Source: Branchiostoma floridae
Taxonomy: Eukaryota; Chordata; Leptocardii; Amphioxiformes; Branchiostomatidae
DNA: 64,000 bases
Assembly (NCBI RefSeq): GCF_000003815.2
Contig: NC_049993.1
Span: 11,121,026-11,185,025, forward strand
Direction: 5' to 3'
Position numbers and translations under genes: made by a program. Below the pieces are notes generated by a model, which saw only the letters and a program-made list of their open reading frames with translations, searched no databases and was not told the DNA's origin. Shown piece after piece: positions 1 through 12,200 of this stretch (position 1 is its first letter; each line of letters starts with the position of its first letter).

Positions 1-1631
1 ACTTCAGAAATATTTGTAACACTGTTTCAACTTTATAAATATTTCCCTGGTCCTGTAAAACTTTGGAAATATTCATCGTGTGGAATTGGATACTTCTAAT
101 GGTTTCTAAATAATGATAACAGCATTCTACCATTATTTACCATTTTCTACCATTTTCTACTATCTTTTGTAAATGGTTCAGTGGGCTGGGAAGATAGCAA
201 TTCACACATTCTTGCAAAGTATGGTTGGGTGCCATGTAACAATGGCCCTCCACAAAGGATCCACCAGTGCCCAGCAGTGAAATCTAAAAATATACAGATG
301 CAACAATAGGGCTTACTTTTATGGGGGCAATAAACTAATTTAACCATTTGGCCAGGTTTACCATTTTTTGTAAATATTTGTAAATGTGAAATAATCACAC
401 AGAGGTTTCACAATAATTCTAAATAAAGATATTTTTGTACAGTAACTTTCAAAATGTTTCTAAAATATTCAAAGGAATTCAAATATATGCGTACTTTATC
501 AGTCAATTTTTCAAAAATAATTTAATTATTGTGGCTCAGATATTCTTTTATTCAAAATAATTCAGACTAATAACAAATATCGCCTAAAAACCCTCATGGT
601 GTCTTGGAATGGACTCTACAAAAAAAACTTTTTTTAATAATTTTGGACATACACATGGACAAAACGCTGACAAGAAATAAATTCTACCATCAAATAATAT
701 GCAATCCAACAATAATTTGACTGGTTCCTTCCTTGTTTGCAATGACTGCTAAAAGAAATCCTTAAGAACAATTGTTTCATATGAAATTCAGTTTACAAAC
801 TGAAGAATTAACCATGGTCATTGACAACCCCCATCCCAACTTTGGAACTGACTGGGCGTAGCAGCCAGAAATGTTTGCAAGTTTGGGCATGGCTTCCAAG
901 TAGGTCAGTCGACTTGTGGAGTGGCAATGTAAGAACATCTTTCCTGACACAACATGCACAGATGACTCATTCTTATCCTGCCTGTTTCCTCTCTGCCAGA
1001 AACAAACAGAGTGATACTGATAGTCACTCCACAGAGGAAAGCAGGGTCAGGAAACGCACACTCAGTGGTCTTCAGGAACTTGACTCTCCCTCCGCCCACA
1101 GTGTTCTTTAGTTAAACTGTTCTCAATATGTGAGGAACTTTTATTCTGAAGATCTAAACTTGCTTTTTAAAACAATTTCTTTGTGATACTATACCTTTGT
1201 ATACCTCTACATCCAGAATCTATAAAAATACGTCATAACAAGGGTTGATAAAAACATAGGCATGATAGCTATACCAAACGATTACTTGATAGTTGATACA
1301 GTCACTAGATTATTAATTTATTGAGACAAATTAAATGTATCTGTCTCAGACAGGAATGATTGGTGAACGTGCTTTGCATCCAGATTTGCAAATATTTGCT
1401 TGCATGTTGAGCTGTTGAACTTGGGATGCAAATATGTACAATAGTCAAGTTCAAGACTATGCAAATCATTACGTGATAAAATGCTGGATTAAAAAAGTAG
1501 TACAAAAAATTGTGCCCTTAGATTTCATAATAATACATGAAATACACTGATGCTTTTAAAGTTGTAGCTTGCAAAATGTCACCCAATATTGCTAAAAATA
1601 GATTTATGTTCTCCACTGAGGAAGATGATGA
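1..1631. other. AT-rich noncoding stretch, no gene seen
   Basis: The stretch is dominated by A/T runs. The short open frames on both strands have no recognisable motif and no pair of good splice sites. If NFI continues leftward it could be NFI intron or downstream flank. That is inference, because no later NFI exon was found. Confidence 0.5.
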
Positions 1632-2326
1632 TTGAAAATAGTGATCTTTCTATACAAAGAGCAGTCGTGCATGAAAGTTGCACACGTGTTTTCTAACAAG
1701 AATTGTTAATATTGACTTCAAATATAACTTTGAGCTTTGGATCCAAAGTAGCAAATTCAAACGTTACGGCCAAGTTCAAGAGTACCTAACCCAGATTGTA
1801 TGACATTATATTATGATAAAAAATAGTGACGTTTCTATACAAAGAACAGTTATGCACGTGTCTTCTAATAACAATTGCTAATATTGACTTCAAATATAAC
1901 TTTGAGCTTTGGATCCAAAGTAGCAAATTCAAACGTTACGGCCAAGTTCAAGAGTACCTAACCCAGATTGTATGACATTATATTATGATAAAAAAAAGTG
2001 ACTTTTCTATACAAAGAACAGTTATGCACGTGTCTTCTAATAACAATTGCTAATATTGACTTCAAATATAACTTTGAGCTTTGGATCCAAAGTAGCAAAT
2101 TCAAACGTTACGGCCAAGTTCAAGAGTACCTAACCCAGATTGTATGACATTATATTATGATAAAAAAAAGTGACTTTTCTATACAAAGAACAGTTATGCA
2201 CGTGTCTTCTAATAACAATTGCTAATATTGACTTCAAATATAACTTTGAGCTTGGGATCCAAAGTAGCAAGTTCAAACAACGGCCAAGTTCAAGAGTACC
2301 TAACCCAGATTGTGTGACAGAATACT
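1632..2326. repeat. 172-bp tandem repeat, four copies
   Basis: Four head-to-tail copies carry a shared core (starting gacttcaaatataac) at 1714, 1886, 2058 and 2230, an exact 172-bp spacing each time. Copies 2 and 3 are nearly identical. Copy 1 is diverged at its left part and copy 4 has a small deletion around 2279 (the core reads aacaacggcc rather than aaacgttacggcc). Each unit contains an inverted-looking A/T segment and the phrase ccaagttcaagagtacc. No open frame is shared by the copies, so this is noncoding satellite-like DNA. Confidence 0.85.
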
Positions 2327-5009
2327 GCATTCAAAATCCCTTCTGTGCCTGAAATACCAGTACCACGGTAATGACCTTGGACATTCTTCCTCAGGGTCAT
2401 CTCTGCAGTGCCTGTGATGTCCACTCTCTATGGGGCTGCCCTACATAGTGGACAGTCTCTATACAAACATGTTTACTCACTATCTTGTCAAGTAACTCTT
2501 TAGTTTATCAACTACAATCAAGAAAAAAAGATATTCAAAGAAGCAAGAAAAAAAGAGAAAGAAAACTCCAAATGCATTTTGATTGAATATTCAGATTTTA
2601 TGGGTTCACTTGAAAAGCTAAATTGGCCATAGCTTATGTCAAAAGTCAGTTAAAAATATAGTTGAACTTGAAGTGTGGGCCTGGCCGTGTACTTTCACCC
2701 GTTCAATTCACTCCCCTTGACTACCACAAGCAGTGATAAATGTTTAACCAACACTGAAAATGCCATCTGTTGTTTCTGGCTCTGTGCTGTTGGAAGACTG
2801 GGATCACCCAGACTGGAGAAGAAAAATCATTTCTCTCCATCAGATGAACTGTTTATGCTTTATACTTTGTTCCATTTCCAGTGTACTTCCATGTACAGAT
2901 TTAAATTGTTCAACATTAATAAAAGTTTGTGGATTGTGTTATTTTTCAGATGGTTCCCCTTTTAAAATCAGTCTTGTTAGCATTTCAAGATGATTCAATT
3001 ATGTGCAATTGTCCTTTTTCCAATCTTTGTAAACTCAGCAACCAGAAAACAGTCTTACTACCATATCAGGTACTGTGGAATCAACAGACTCATTCTGCAT
3101 TCTGGACAAGTGCCAAGTGGGAGAAAGGTGACTAAGTGACTATAGGTGGCAGGTCGCCTTTATGCTTTAGTCACTCCCTCCAAACTTCACTATTCAGGAA
3201 AGGGGCTGGGTCTAAGTTTTCAACTGCCTTGAACCGTGGTAGTGTTTCTGTCAGCCTCAAATCTCAAGTTCATTGTGACACAGAGTTCTGGGATATATAA
3301 AATGGCTTAGGGTTTAGGGTCAGAGTGCTATAAATGAGAGATAATGAAATAAACTAAATTTTCATTAACACTTATTGTGTTTTGTAAATCTTTAAACTTT
3401 TCTGGTGGTCTAATTTTTGTTATAACCATTCCATTCACAACACGGTAGGTATGCGTTTCCAATGTACCAACCTTGCTACAGAATCAGTTCAATTAAACTG
3501 AAAACAGCATTAAAATCTCTCTTTTCCCTCACATATTTGACATCTTTGCTTTACCTAATCTAAACGGTTGAGTCAGATTCAGCTTGAGTCTCAATCAAAC
3601 TTTACCTCTGGCCAACCATGACTTTCACAGTTGTTCTGTGTGCTTCAGCAGGGCTCCACCCTCCATGAGGTCAAAGTTCATACTAACCATGAACATGAAC
3701 AGGAAGCCCCTACTGGGCATGCCTGGGGTTGACGACCTGTAGGGTGTGTGTGGATAAATGGAAGCACCACATGCTCCGCTATGTTGTCCACTTAACTCAA
3801 AGGCTGTTGACATGAAAGGGAAAATTCTACGTATACCTTCTTTCCGTTTCGTTCCTTCACGTAGAGCGCTAATAACGCTAAATTAGGTGTGAATCTACTT
3901 CTTTAGACAGGCTGAACCAGGGTAGCCAGCTCACAAACTCAGTGCCCAATGTTCATGTTCAAAAAGATTTCTCATATCATTATACCATATTAGAGACTGA
4001 TTAGTCAAACCATGTCACAGACTTTCCAAACACTATCCCTTTATTCACAATAAACCCTCACAATACTTGCCAGTACCAAGAATTCCTCCATAACATCTGA
4101 AATGTACAGTATAAACATCACAAAGTGGTTCATACCCAATGCAATAGGGCTGCCTATTTTTGAGTGCTTGAACTTCATTATATCCATTTGTATCTTATAT
4201 TCAGTCAGTTCAGTTCAGTTCTGTGAGTTCATCCTCAGAGAGGTGGCATCAGCATCTCCACCTGTTTCTGTCCAGCATGATTGAATTCAGTCAAATTTAA
4301 AAAAAAAAATGATAACTAAAATGTAGAAATGTGTATGGGCTTAACAGTAACCAGGCGAAAATCTGTTTATGCCTACAAGGCTTGTTTTATCCTTGACCCA
4401 AAAATATTTTCAGTGTCCCACAAAAATGCCCAATGACTGTGACAAACAAACCTACTTTGCTCTGACTATTGTATACAAAGGTAGGATTATGGGCGTGGAG
4501 TTTTGGAGGTGTTACCAAAACTTACCTTGCACACATTGCACTCACTGACTTTCATTGTGCATTTAACTATACATAATGAGTGTACATGGCTAACAGGTAG
4601 AACAATACTCAGTGGGCTGTCCCCAATTGTTTCCTCCTAAGAGTATATCGTCTGAACCAGCCCTTGCTTCTGGCTGCGGGGAGGATTATAGGAGATGAGT
4701 TCAGCTTGAGGCTAATATCAACAATAGTCCGTCTGGCTGGTACACATGAGCAGTGTTGATGTCTGGGCAAGATTGGCTTTGACTTGGGAATGGCGGCGCG
4801 TTCCTTCTGTAGTCCTCACAACCTTTCCATCACATTTTTTCCATAATCACTGGATCATTCCGATATGAGTTAGACTTAAATGACCAATGTGTCTATAGAA
4901 GTACTCCTTAAAAGAATATCTATCATATCTTTCGTCCAACATTTTCCTGAAGGGGTTCAAACTGTAGGAAATAAGTGACAGAAATCAAAGAAGCTGTTTT
5001 CAACCACCA
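2327..5009. other. Noncoding stretch, no gene seen
   Basis: Mixed A/T-rich sequence. Short open frames near 2675-3135 and 3625-3813 lack family motifs and lie between poor splice sites. A more complex, less A/T-biased patch lies around 4650-4830 but translates to nothing recognisable in any frame. Confidence 0.45.
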
Positions 5010-5015
5010 CATTTC

Positions 5016-5245
5016 AGACCTCAAAGTTCCCAAGGATTGCCATACTCTAGAGTGTCACTCTGGCTCTTGTGACTGGAGGCTGGCATGAATGACATAGAAG
5101 TCCCCCTGCCACCCTCCCCCATGAATTTTACCAGTACATTTAAGAGAAGCCCCCTCAGTGAGAGTTCTGCCGACCTCCAAGTTCCCATGGATTACATCAG
5201 TCTCCAGCGTCTGGCGCTTGTGACTTGGGGCTGGAATGTCGCCTC
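5016..5245. repeat. Diverged direct duplication of about 65 bp
   Basis: A phrase beginning gacctcaaagttccc near 5017 and ending near 5085 recurs, diverged, beginning gacctccaagttccc near 5173 and ending near 5240, about 155 bp apart. Both copies pass through a cttgtgact...ggctgg segment. It adjoins the SINE to its right and may be part of the same composite insertion. Confidence 0.5.
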
Positions 5246-5404
5246 CTTATCTCTGACAAGTTCCTTATGGATAATGTGACCACATATATCGCCCTTGACC
5301 TATTTGCTGAAATTGCCAGCTGGCAGCAAGCATCATAGTGTTGAGCACTTCGAAAAAAGACAGCGTTAAGACCTAAGGTCCAGACCAAATCTGCCTGTTT
5401 CACA

Positions 5405-5722
5405 AAGAATCTTGAAAGGTTTGTTAGTTTGTTTGTTTTGAATACCCGGTAAACCAAATTATGGCGTAGGACCCCTACTCTTTGCAAAAAGTGCGGTGGG
5501 TTCTTTAACATGCTTGGGGTGTGGCTCTTCTCAAACATGGGACCTCCATTTAACGTCCTATCTGAGGGATGACCCTAACTGTAAGTAGGCGCTCATGTTT
5601 ACCTGAGTGAAGTGAGGAAAGTGGTGTAATGTGCCTTTCCCAAGGGCACAACATCAGAGCCACATCAAAGGATTCGAACCCAGAACCTCTGCTACCCTGC
5701 AGATTGCGCCACCTGACACCAA
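5405..5722 (-). mobile_element. tRNA-derived SINE
   Basis: Read on the minus strand, the element begins near 5722 with a tRNA-like head: an A-box-like segment (ggcgcaatctgcaggg) and a clear B box (gggttcgaatcc) near 5670-5680. A body follows with cccttgggaaaggcac and the phrase cctcacttcactcaggt, and a tail of short TTTG-type repeats lies near 5415-5445. A polymerase III head on a long non-tRNA body is the usual SINE layout. It is not a functional tRNA gene, since no acceptor stem closes around the B box. A plus-oriented fragment of the same body recurs near 33580. Confidence 0.65.
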
Positions 5723-8017
5723 TTGACTTTCATTAAAAGGATAGGACCCTCATCTATGGCATATAAAATCTTGACTGTTTTTGCAGACTTAATAAAACTT
5801 TGGGGATCTTTGGCCAGCATTGTTTGAAGGTGTATGTGCTTTGTTGCACGTTCACTGTGCATAGTCAATGAACAGCCAGTACATATCGTGCCAGCGTCTG
5901 GGTTGGATGGGACAGAGGGCATTGTATAGATATTTGGGATACAGATGACATCATCACAACAGGTTACTGACCTTAGCCAGTCACAACCAATACAAGATCT
6001 CATTTTTCAACCAACAAAACTGTCTCCATCCAAATGAAGTGAGAGAGATGATTCCTGAATACAGCTGTGTGCTTCCATTCAACTTGGTTAGAAGTTTTAC
6101 TGCAGGGGAGGCACCCATGAATAATGTAAACCTATTTCCGCCAACATCACGTGACGCTATAAAACTTTTACTCCCATCTTTATAATTCCCTTTTATAAGA
6201 TGAGACCATAAATAACTGTCCTAGACAAGATTAGTTAGCATTGATACCACACCCAACCCCTTATGCAATGTGGCCCTACTTAATTACTACCAATGGCATG
6301 ATAACTGACCTATATCCCACAGTGGAATGAACTGTCAGGCATATCCTCCCAACACTGAGTACAACTAGAAGTGCCACAAACCACATTGGACCTCTGCCCA
6401 AGAGAAAAAGTTGGCAGAAACCTCTCTCAGGGAAGCCCCTCATAACACAGTGTCTCAGGCAACAGTAAATAAATTCTTTGTCTAAAACCGCAGAGGACGT
6501 ACAACAATACATTCCTTGGCACCCTGCCTGGAACAATACCTACACACCTGAGCCCACAGGTGACAAAGGAATGCAGCTTAACATTGTAGACATTTCTCCT
6601 GCAGTGAAAAATGCAGAACTTCAGCAGCAATCTTTTAAATCTTTTTACTACAGGTTATGTAAATGATCAATACTAGCGAACACTAACATATAACATCTTA
6701 AAAGTACCCCTACTCTCTGTACATCTCATATTTATGACTGGATGTTTTTGGCACCCCAATCCATTCATACATGGTGTCAGACTTGGACATAGGCCTAGAA
6801 ATACACAACTGGGACTTGGAATAGCCCTGGAACATTCTGGCACTGAAAAGGCGGGAAATCCCCCTAAATTCTGGCACTTAGGTGGTAATGTGGAGGTAAC
6901 ATAAACAGTTCATAACAATATATAGTGCAAAATTCATAGAACAAATTTTGTGCTATCTCTTTTTTAGCAAAATAGCCCTTGAAGGAAATAGAGGTGAGCA
7001 AAAATATTGTTATATTTTTTGTCTTATAAACTGAACTATGTTATACAAAAGACATCTTTTTATCTTAAATTATGATCAATTAAGTACAATGTAAGTGAAT
7101 GAGAGTGAACGAGTGAGTGAGTGAATGAGGGACTAAGTGAATGAGAGAATGAAAAAGTGATGAGTGAGTAAGAGTGATTAGGAGTGAGTGAGTGAGTGAG
7201 TGAGTGAGTGAGTGAGTGAGTGAGTGAGTGAGTGTGCCAGCAAGTGGCTTCAAATTAAACTAAGGAAATGATATAAATCTAGACTGTTCTCTGTGAAGTC
7301 TAACACTAAAAGACATATCCTGTTTTGATAAATTGTCTGTGTTATTTCAGTAACAGTGGGTTCCTGTTTCTTTACAACACAAACTGTCCATCAAAACATC
7401 CCCACGGTTTATGTTCTTTCCACTCTATAAATTTCAGTATAAAAACTTGACTGAGCAAACTTACTTTCAAGAGTAACCACAAGAACCTAAGTCTAACATT
7501 TGTCTCACAAGAAGCTAAGTCTAACATTTACCTGAATCTCTCATAGAGTATGAGTTTGCCTGCATCCACATCTACTTCCTAGATGTTATCATCTAATTGG
7601 TCAAAACTTTGCTGAGGAACATATTCAAATTGCATGCTTATCTGCCCCATGTCTTTTTTTCTCTTTACCACAGGATCTAAATTATACAAAATTCACAATT
7701 TATCATAGCTAGGATTGTTCAGGTTTCTCCTTGAAATTAAATGAAAGGTCTTCCAAATTTTTCAAAGACTTTCCATCGGAATATCGTGGATTTTAGAAAG
7801 CTCAGTGGTTTTTGGTAACATGCTGTGGAATCAGTTGGGACCAGATAGGAGGTTTCCTTCAGCAGGTAGGTACAAGTTTCAGTCATGATAAATCCTCACT
7901 TTGCTTGATTGGAATCGATACCTAATCCAGTCTACCATCAACTTGACTTTCAGCGGCTGTTCCATCCACTGTTCTTCCTCCCCTGGATGTACCAACAATC
8001 CAAACATGTCATGATAT
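5723..8017. other. Noncoding stretch with a GAGT microsatellite
   Basis: No gene is supported. The only clear structure is the GAGT-type simple repeat at about 7090-7236. The open frames near 6276-6666 lie on opposite strands, overlap, and carry no motif. Confidence 0.5.
7090..7236. repeat. (GTGA)n microsatellite
   Basis: Degenerate gagtgaatgagtg repeats from about 7095 become a nearly pure (gtga)n run from about 7186 to 7234. Confidence 0.9.
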
Positions 8018-8186
8018 ACTGTAAATGCATTTAAGTTCACTGTGGTTTTAATTTCGCGGTAGCACCATGCACTTTAGTCTCTTACTGCCAAGGAGAAATG
8101 TTCGTGGTAGTTTTAATTTCGCGGTGAAGCAGCCACCGCAAAAACTGCGAACATTAAACCACCGCAAAAGTTTCTGCATTTACAGT
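8018..8186. mobile_element. Foldback element (MITE-like), 169 bp
   Basis: The ends are inverted: actgtaaatgca at 8018 and tgcatttacagt ending at 8186. Inside, a ttttaatttcgcggt phrase occurs twice and its complement (ccaccgcaaaa) twice, so most of the element can fold on itself. There is no coding capacity. This is typical of a non-autonomous DNA transposon or foldback. Confidence 0.75.
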
Positions 8187-9054
8187 GACCAACTTTTCAC
8201 TGTCTTTTCAAATTTTCATGGCAAGGCCAGTACGTCAAAACATGTAATATAGTTGGAACTTAACAACTGTAGATATCTATTCCATTGTAAGGAGCAATCA
8301 ACACAGTCCTTAGCTTACAGTAGCTAGCAAAATATGGGAATTTCATTCAGCTATTGTCTAAAATTCTCTTGGGGACTTAAGGGAAGATTTAGCTAGCTAA
8401 CGAACGTGCAACTTTCTGTCCGTGTTATAACTGGTGCTGTTTTGAGTTCCATACAGGCATCAATGCAACAGATTATCCAACTAGCACTGTTGAGTAAGCC
8501 ATGAGAGACCAAATTAACCTCAGCCGACCCTACCTTCGTCATAACAAAGGTATGAATTAATGGGACTGCCAAAATAACTGCTTTGTCTCTCACAACTTTC
8601 ACCCTGCCCTGCTGCAAACAATTCAAGTCTGGTACATCCAGTGAAAACACAGCAGAGAAGGGTTACAACTTGTCATAATGAATGTGAGAAATGATTGTAA
8701 ATCTTTAGCAATCTTTTAGCCATAATCAATTAGGAAAATCCCATGCTCTATAAATTATGTGTCCTCCTGCTGAGGCCCCCTCCTGACACCTTTCGGGGTC
8801 TGAATTGAATTGGGTTTTATCATCCACCCTACCAGTGGGACTCCCGGGCATAATTTATTTATGTTGCTGAGGGAACAATCAATAAATCTACCCAGTCCTA
8901 TCAACCTTGACCTTGGTTGCCATTCCTGTCACTCTACTCACCCCCCATTGGAACTGTCAGCTTCTCATCATTATAACTTCTCTGGTATGGACCATTTTTT
9001 ATAATCAGGGTTGAAATAAAGATCTGATTAGGACAATTTCAGTAAGTAGGAGGA

Positions 9055-9255
9055 TACTGTAAATGCATTCATTTTTGTAGGGATCTGCAGAAGGAAGGGA
9101 AAGGATTTTTGCAGGAGAAAATAGTAATGTAGTGGTTTAAATTCATACAAAATAGTAATGTAGTGGTTTCATACAATATTTGTGGTTTCATAATTTCATG
9201 GTGAGGTAGTCACTGCCAAAATAAAACCACCAAGAACATTTCAAGATATACAATA
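9055..9255. mobile_element. Diverged relative of the 8018 foldback
   Basis: It starts with the same actgtaaatgcatt end at about 9056 and later carries the related segment ttcatggtgaggtagtcactgcc, then complementary ccaccaagaacattt. It is A/T-shifted and has an internal duplication of about 38 bp spacing (aatagtaatgtagtggttt at about 9120 and 9151). It appears to be an older copy of the same family. Confidence 0.5.
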
Positions 9256-12200
9256 GTCATGACAAATAACTGGGAGGTTATCAAATTAAAAGGTAAGAAA
9301 AAGATCGATTCAAGACATATACAGGGCTGCCTACTTCTGAGCTTGCTATATATGAAATAGCCCCCAGGCCACAGACACACAGACACATTAATTCTTCATC
9401 ATGCAAAACTGTAAAGCAGAAAGCTGCTGGACCGACTCATTAAAATGCACACATTTCAGGCATATTTCATACTGACCATCCCATTTACTAAGCAAATACA
9501 AAAGAAACTTTTAGTATGCTCATAATTTTGACTAATTGAGACAACTGCATACAAGGCAGCTGCCACCCATGCAACTGTCTAGTACTGAAAGTATTAGACC
9601 AGTAAAAGATTATGACTAGCATAACTTCACCTCTGGACAGAATGACGAAGCCAAGAAAATTAAATGTTTTGACATTTCTACTGTAATATCTTGTGAAGAC
9701 TGAGAACTCTCCAATGCTGGCATATGAGTTGTTCATGGATGATCAGCCAAGACCACAACCACCTGTTCACATGTGACTTAAACTGTTACACCTCCTTTTT
9801 AACCAGAGGCTGTGACCAAAGAGCGACCACCAAATATTTGACAGGTTGCTCAACAAATTATATAGGCAAATAACAGTTCCTTCACATTTTGTATATTTTG
9901 TTGTCTTTCAAACCATACTTTTGCACATAATGTTCCAATGTACATCAATCACCATCCAGTTGAAATTAGGCCTTTCTAAGTTTCTTAGTGATGGTAACTT
10001 TGCCTCAAACTTTCAAATACACCAGAGATGCCCTGCGGGTGAAGCCTTTGAGCTCGCAAGTCACAAAAACAATCATAATTGGCCATTATTATATGCAATC
10101 CTAATTGGTACTTTTGAAATGCTATCATAATTGGTAGTTCAGAAATGTGTATGTCTAAAACTTTTGTTGGTGTGACTTGTGGATCAGCGGGCAATCTCGA
10201 TCAAAGCCACGAGCACGGAATTAGCGGAATCCTGCTTCGCGGCAGACGGATCAATAACCGACTTTCCACCTGGCTCTCTCTCACCATTAAATCAGCAAAT
10301 TGTACAATCAAAGCTTGCAGTCTAGACATGCTAACTTTGCTACTAGTTTTCTCGCTCTTCCAACAATATTCCCCACCCCACCCCTGTTCTTTATGAGCTG
10401 TATCTAATCCATATTCCATTTGTCATATCAGCAGTGGGAGCAGTGATGTAGCTGATGTTAGGTGAAGCATGCAGCCGGTGAATGGAAGAGCCCATCTGTA
10501 TTCCACATACATACCAGACAGACAGAGCAGGTCTATCTGTATTCCAGGCTGCGCTTTCCCTCCACGTCTCAGACTGCCACGTCTGCTCCGCTACCTGCTT
10601 GTTCAGAAAAATCTTTACCTACGCATCTGTTGGAGAGATTGGGTACCTATTAGGGAGCTCAACTTCTCTGTCTGCATTACGCCACTGCATTAGATTAGAA
10701 GCACAGTCTGACCTGCTTAGCACTTGAGAACGTGAGCATAAGTACGAACGTCAGCTTTCAACTTGAGAGAAACTTCTTCAGAGTGAACTTTGAAACTTTT
10801 GTGTAACCATACAAAAGTTGAGCAGAAAGTTATGACGATAGTACACGCACTACTTTTCTCCTGTGGCATACATCAGTGAAGTCTCTGTACTTTGTGAAAG
10901 TTTGTAGAAAAACTTTAAATGTATTGTCACTTGTTTCCTTGATTCACCAGTGATGAACATTACAATCATGGCAAATTAGGACTAAGATTAAGAATGACAT
11001 TTGTCTGTCTGTCCACCACTCATTTTGTCTGCAAGTCATATTTCTCAAGATTCAGGTGAGACCCTGACAAACACATGTTGATTTGGTGTCCTTGGATAAC
11101 CTACAGTTAAAAATGTCATCACTGACAGTTTGGGCTGTACCATTTAAGCCTTCCTTGGGGGATAGTCAGGAGAATATGTCCCTTTTTATTTCATTTAAAG
11201 CTACATCGTTTTATCATATCCTGATTGGTTCAAACATTCCTTAAGGTTACGTTAGCTTAGGGCAAAACTTAAAATTGAATGGTAGCCAATATCTTAATTT
11301 TTTTCCATTCCATACTGCCGCTTATGCCATTACTAGAAATGGTATACAACTTCAAACAACTTTGCTCCCACCACACACACACATACACAAAAGAATTTTT
11401 CTCCTTAGTAATATTCCCTCTTTGACAAGCATCTGGTTTTCTGCACTACCCCACCTCATCATACATCTGTTACAGGGCTTTGGTGTCCTCCGGACGACTA
11501 TTAAATATCTGAAGAGTACGGACAAATTGAACGATCTGTGACCTCCCCGCCATCGCTATTGTTCCCAGGTATTTTCCACGACATTTGTCTTCCATCGTCC
11601 AACCCCTGGTGACGCAAGAGTCCAATCAAACAACAGCGAGGCATAAGCCCCTGAGCCTCTCCAGAAGTCATTAACAGCAGACTTTCATTAAGTGTGCGGG
11701 CTGACATCTAACCCACTAGCCTACAGAGTCTGCGATAAACAAAACCGTAATAGGCAAAGTGGACGAGCTACGTGACGAGACATTCGTCTGCGACAATTGT
11801 CCCGCGCACGCAGATCCATGCGACACCTTGGTGACCTATCAGTGGGACAGAAGTTTGGAAGAAATTGTGACTGGGTGTTGCATAACAGAAGTACTGAACT
11901 TGACGGCATTGCCTATTAACTTTCAAGAAACACATGTAGCTGTTGGTCTTCACCTCCCTCACATGTTCTGAACAGCCAATTAACACAAAGTACACAACCT
12001 CCTTTGGTCGTTCAAGTACAACAAAGATGCAGTTGACTAGCAACTTTGTGCCTTGACACTGCTTAGCTATACACTTAAAGTGAAGAAAGTCCATGTGGCA
12101 ACAAAGATATAAATCAAACAGTTTTGCAGCTTTTCTTAGCTTTATTTCCTGTGAATACATCTGAAAGTCTCCTAACATTGTCAAAGCAAAGGAATAAACA

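Noticed and set aside
5650-5722. tRNA gene on the minus strand
   Set aside because: It has A and B boxes but no closed acceptor stem, and it continues into a SINE body.
10462-10727. Three overlapping plus-strand frames of 63-81 codons
   Set aside because: All three frames being open over the same span reflects lack of stops by chance; no motif or splice context supports any of them.
11768-12184. 138-codon minus-strand open frame
   Set aside because: It overlaps an opposite-strand frame and has no motif.
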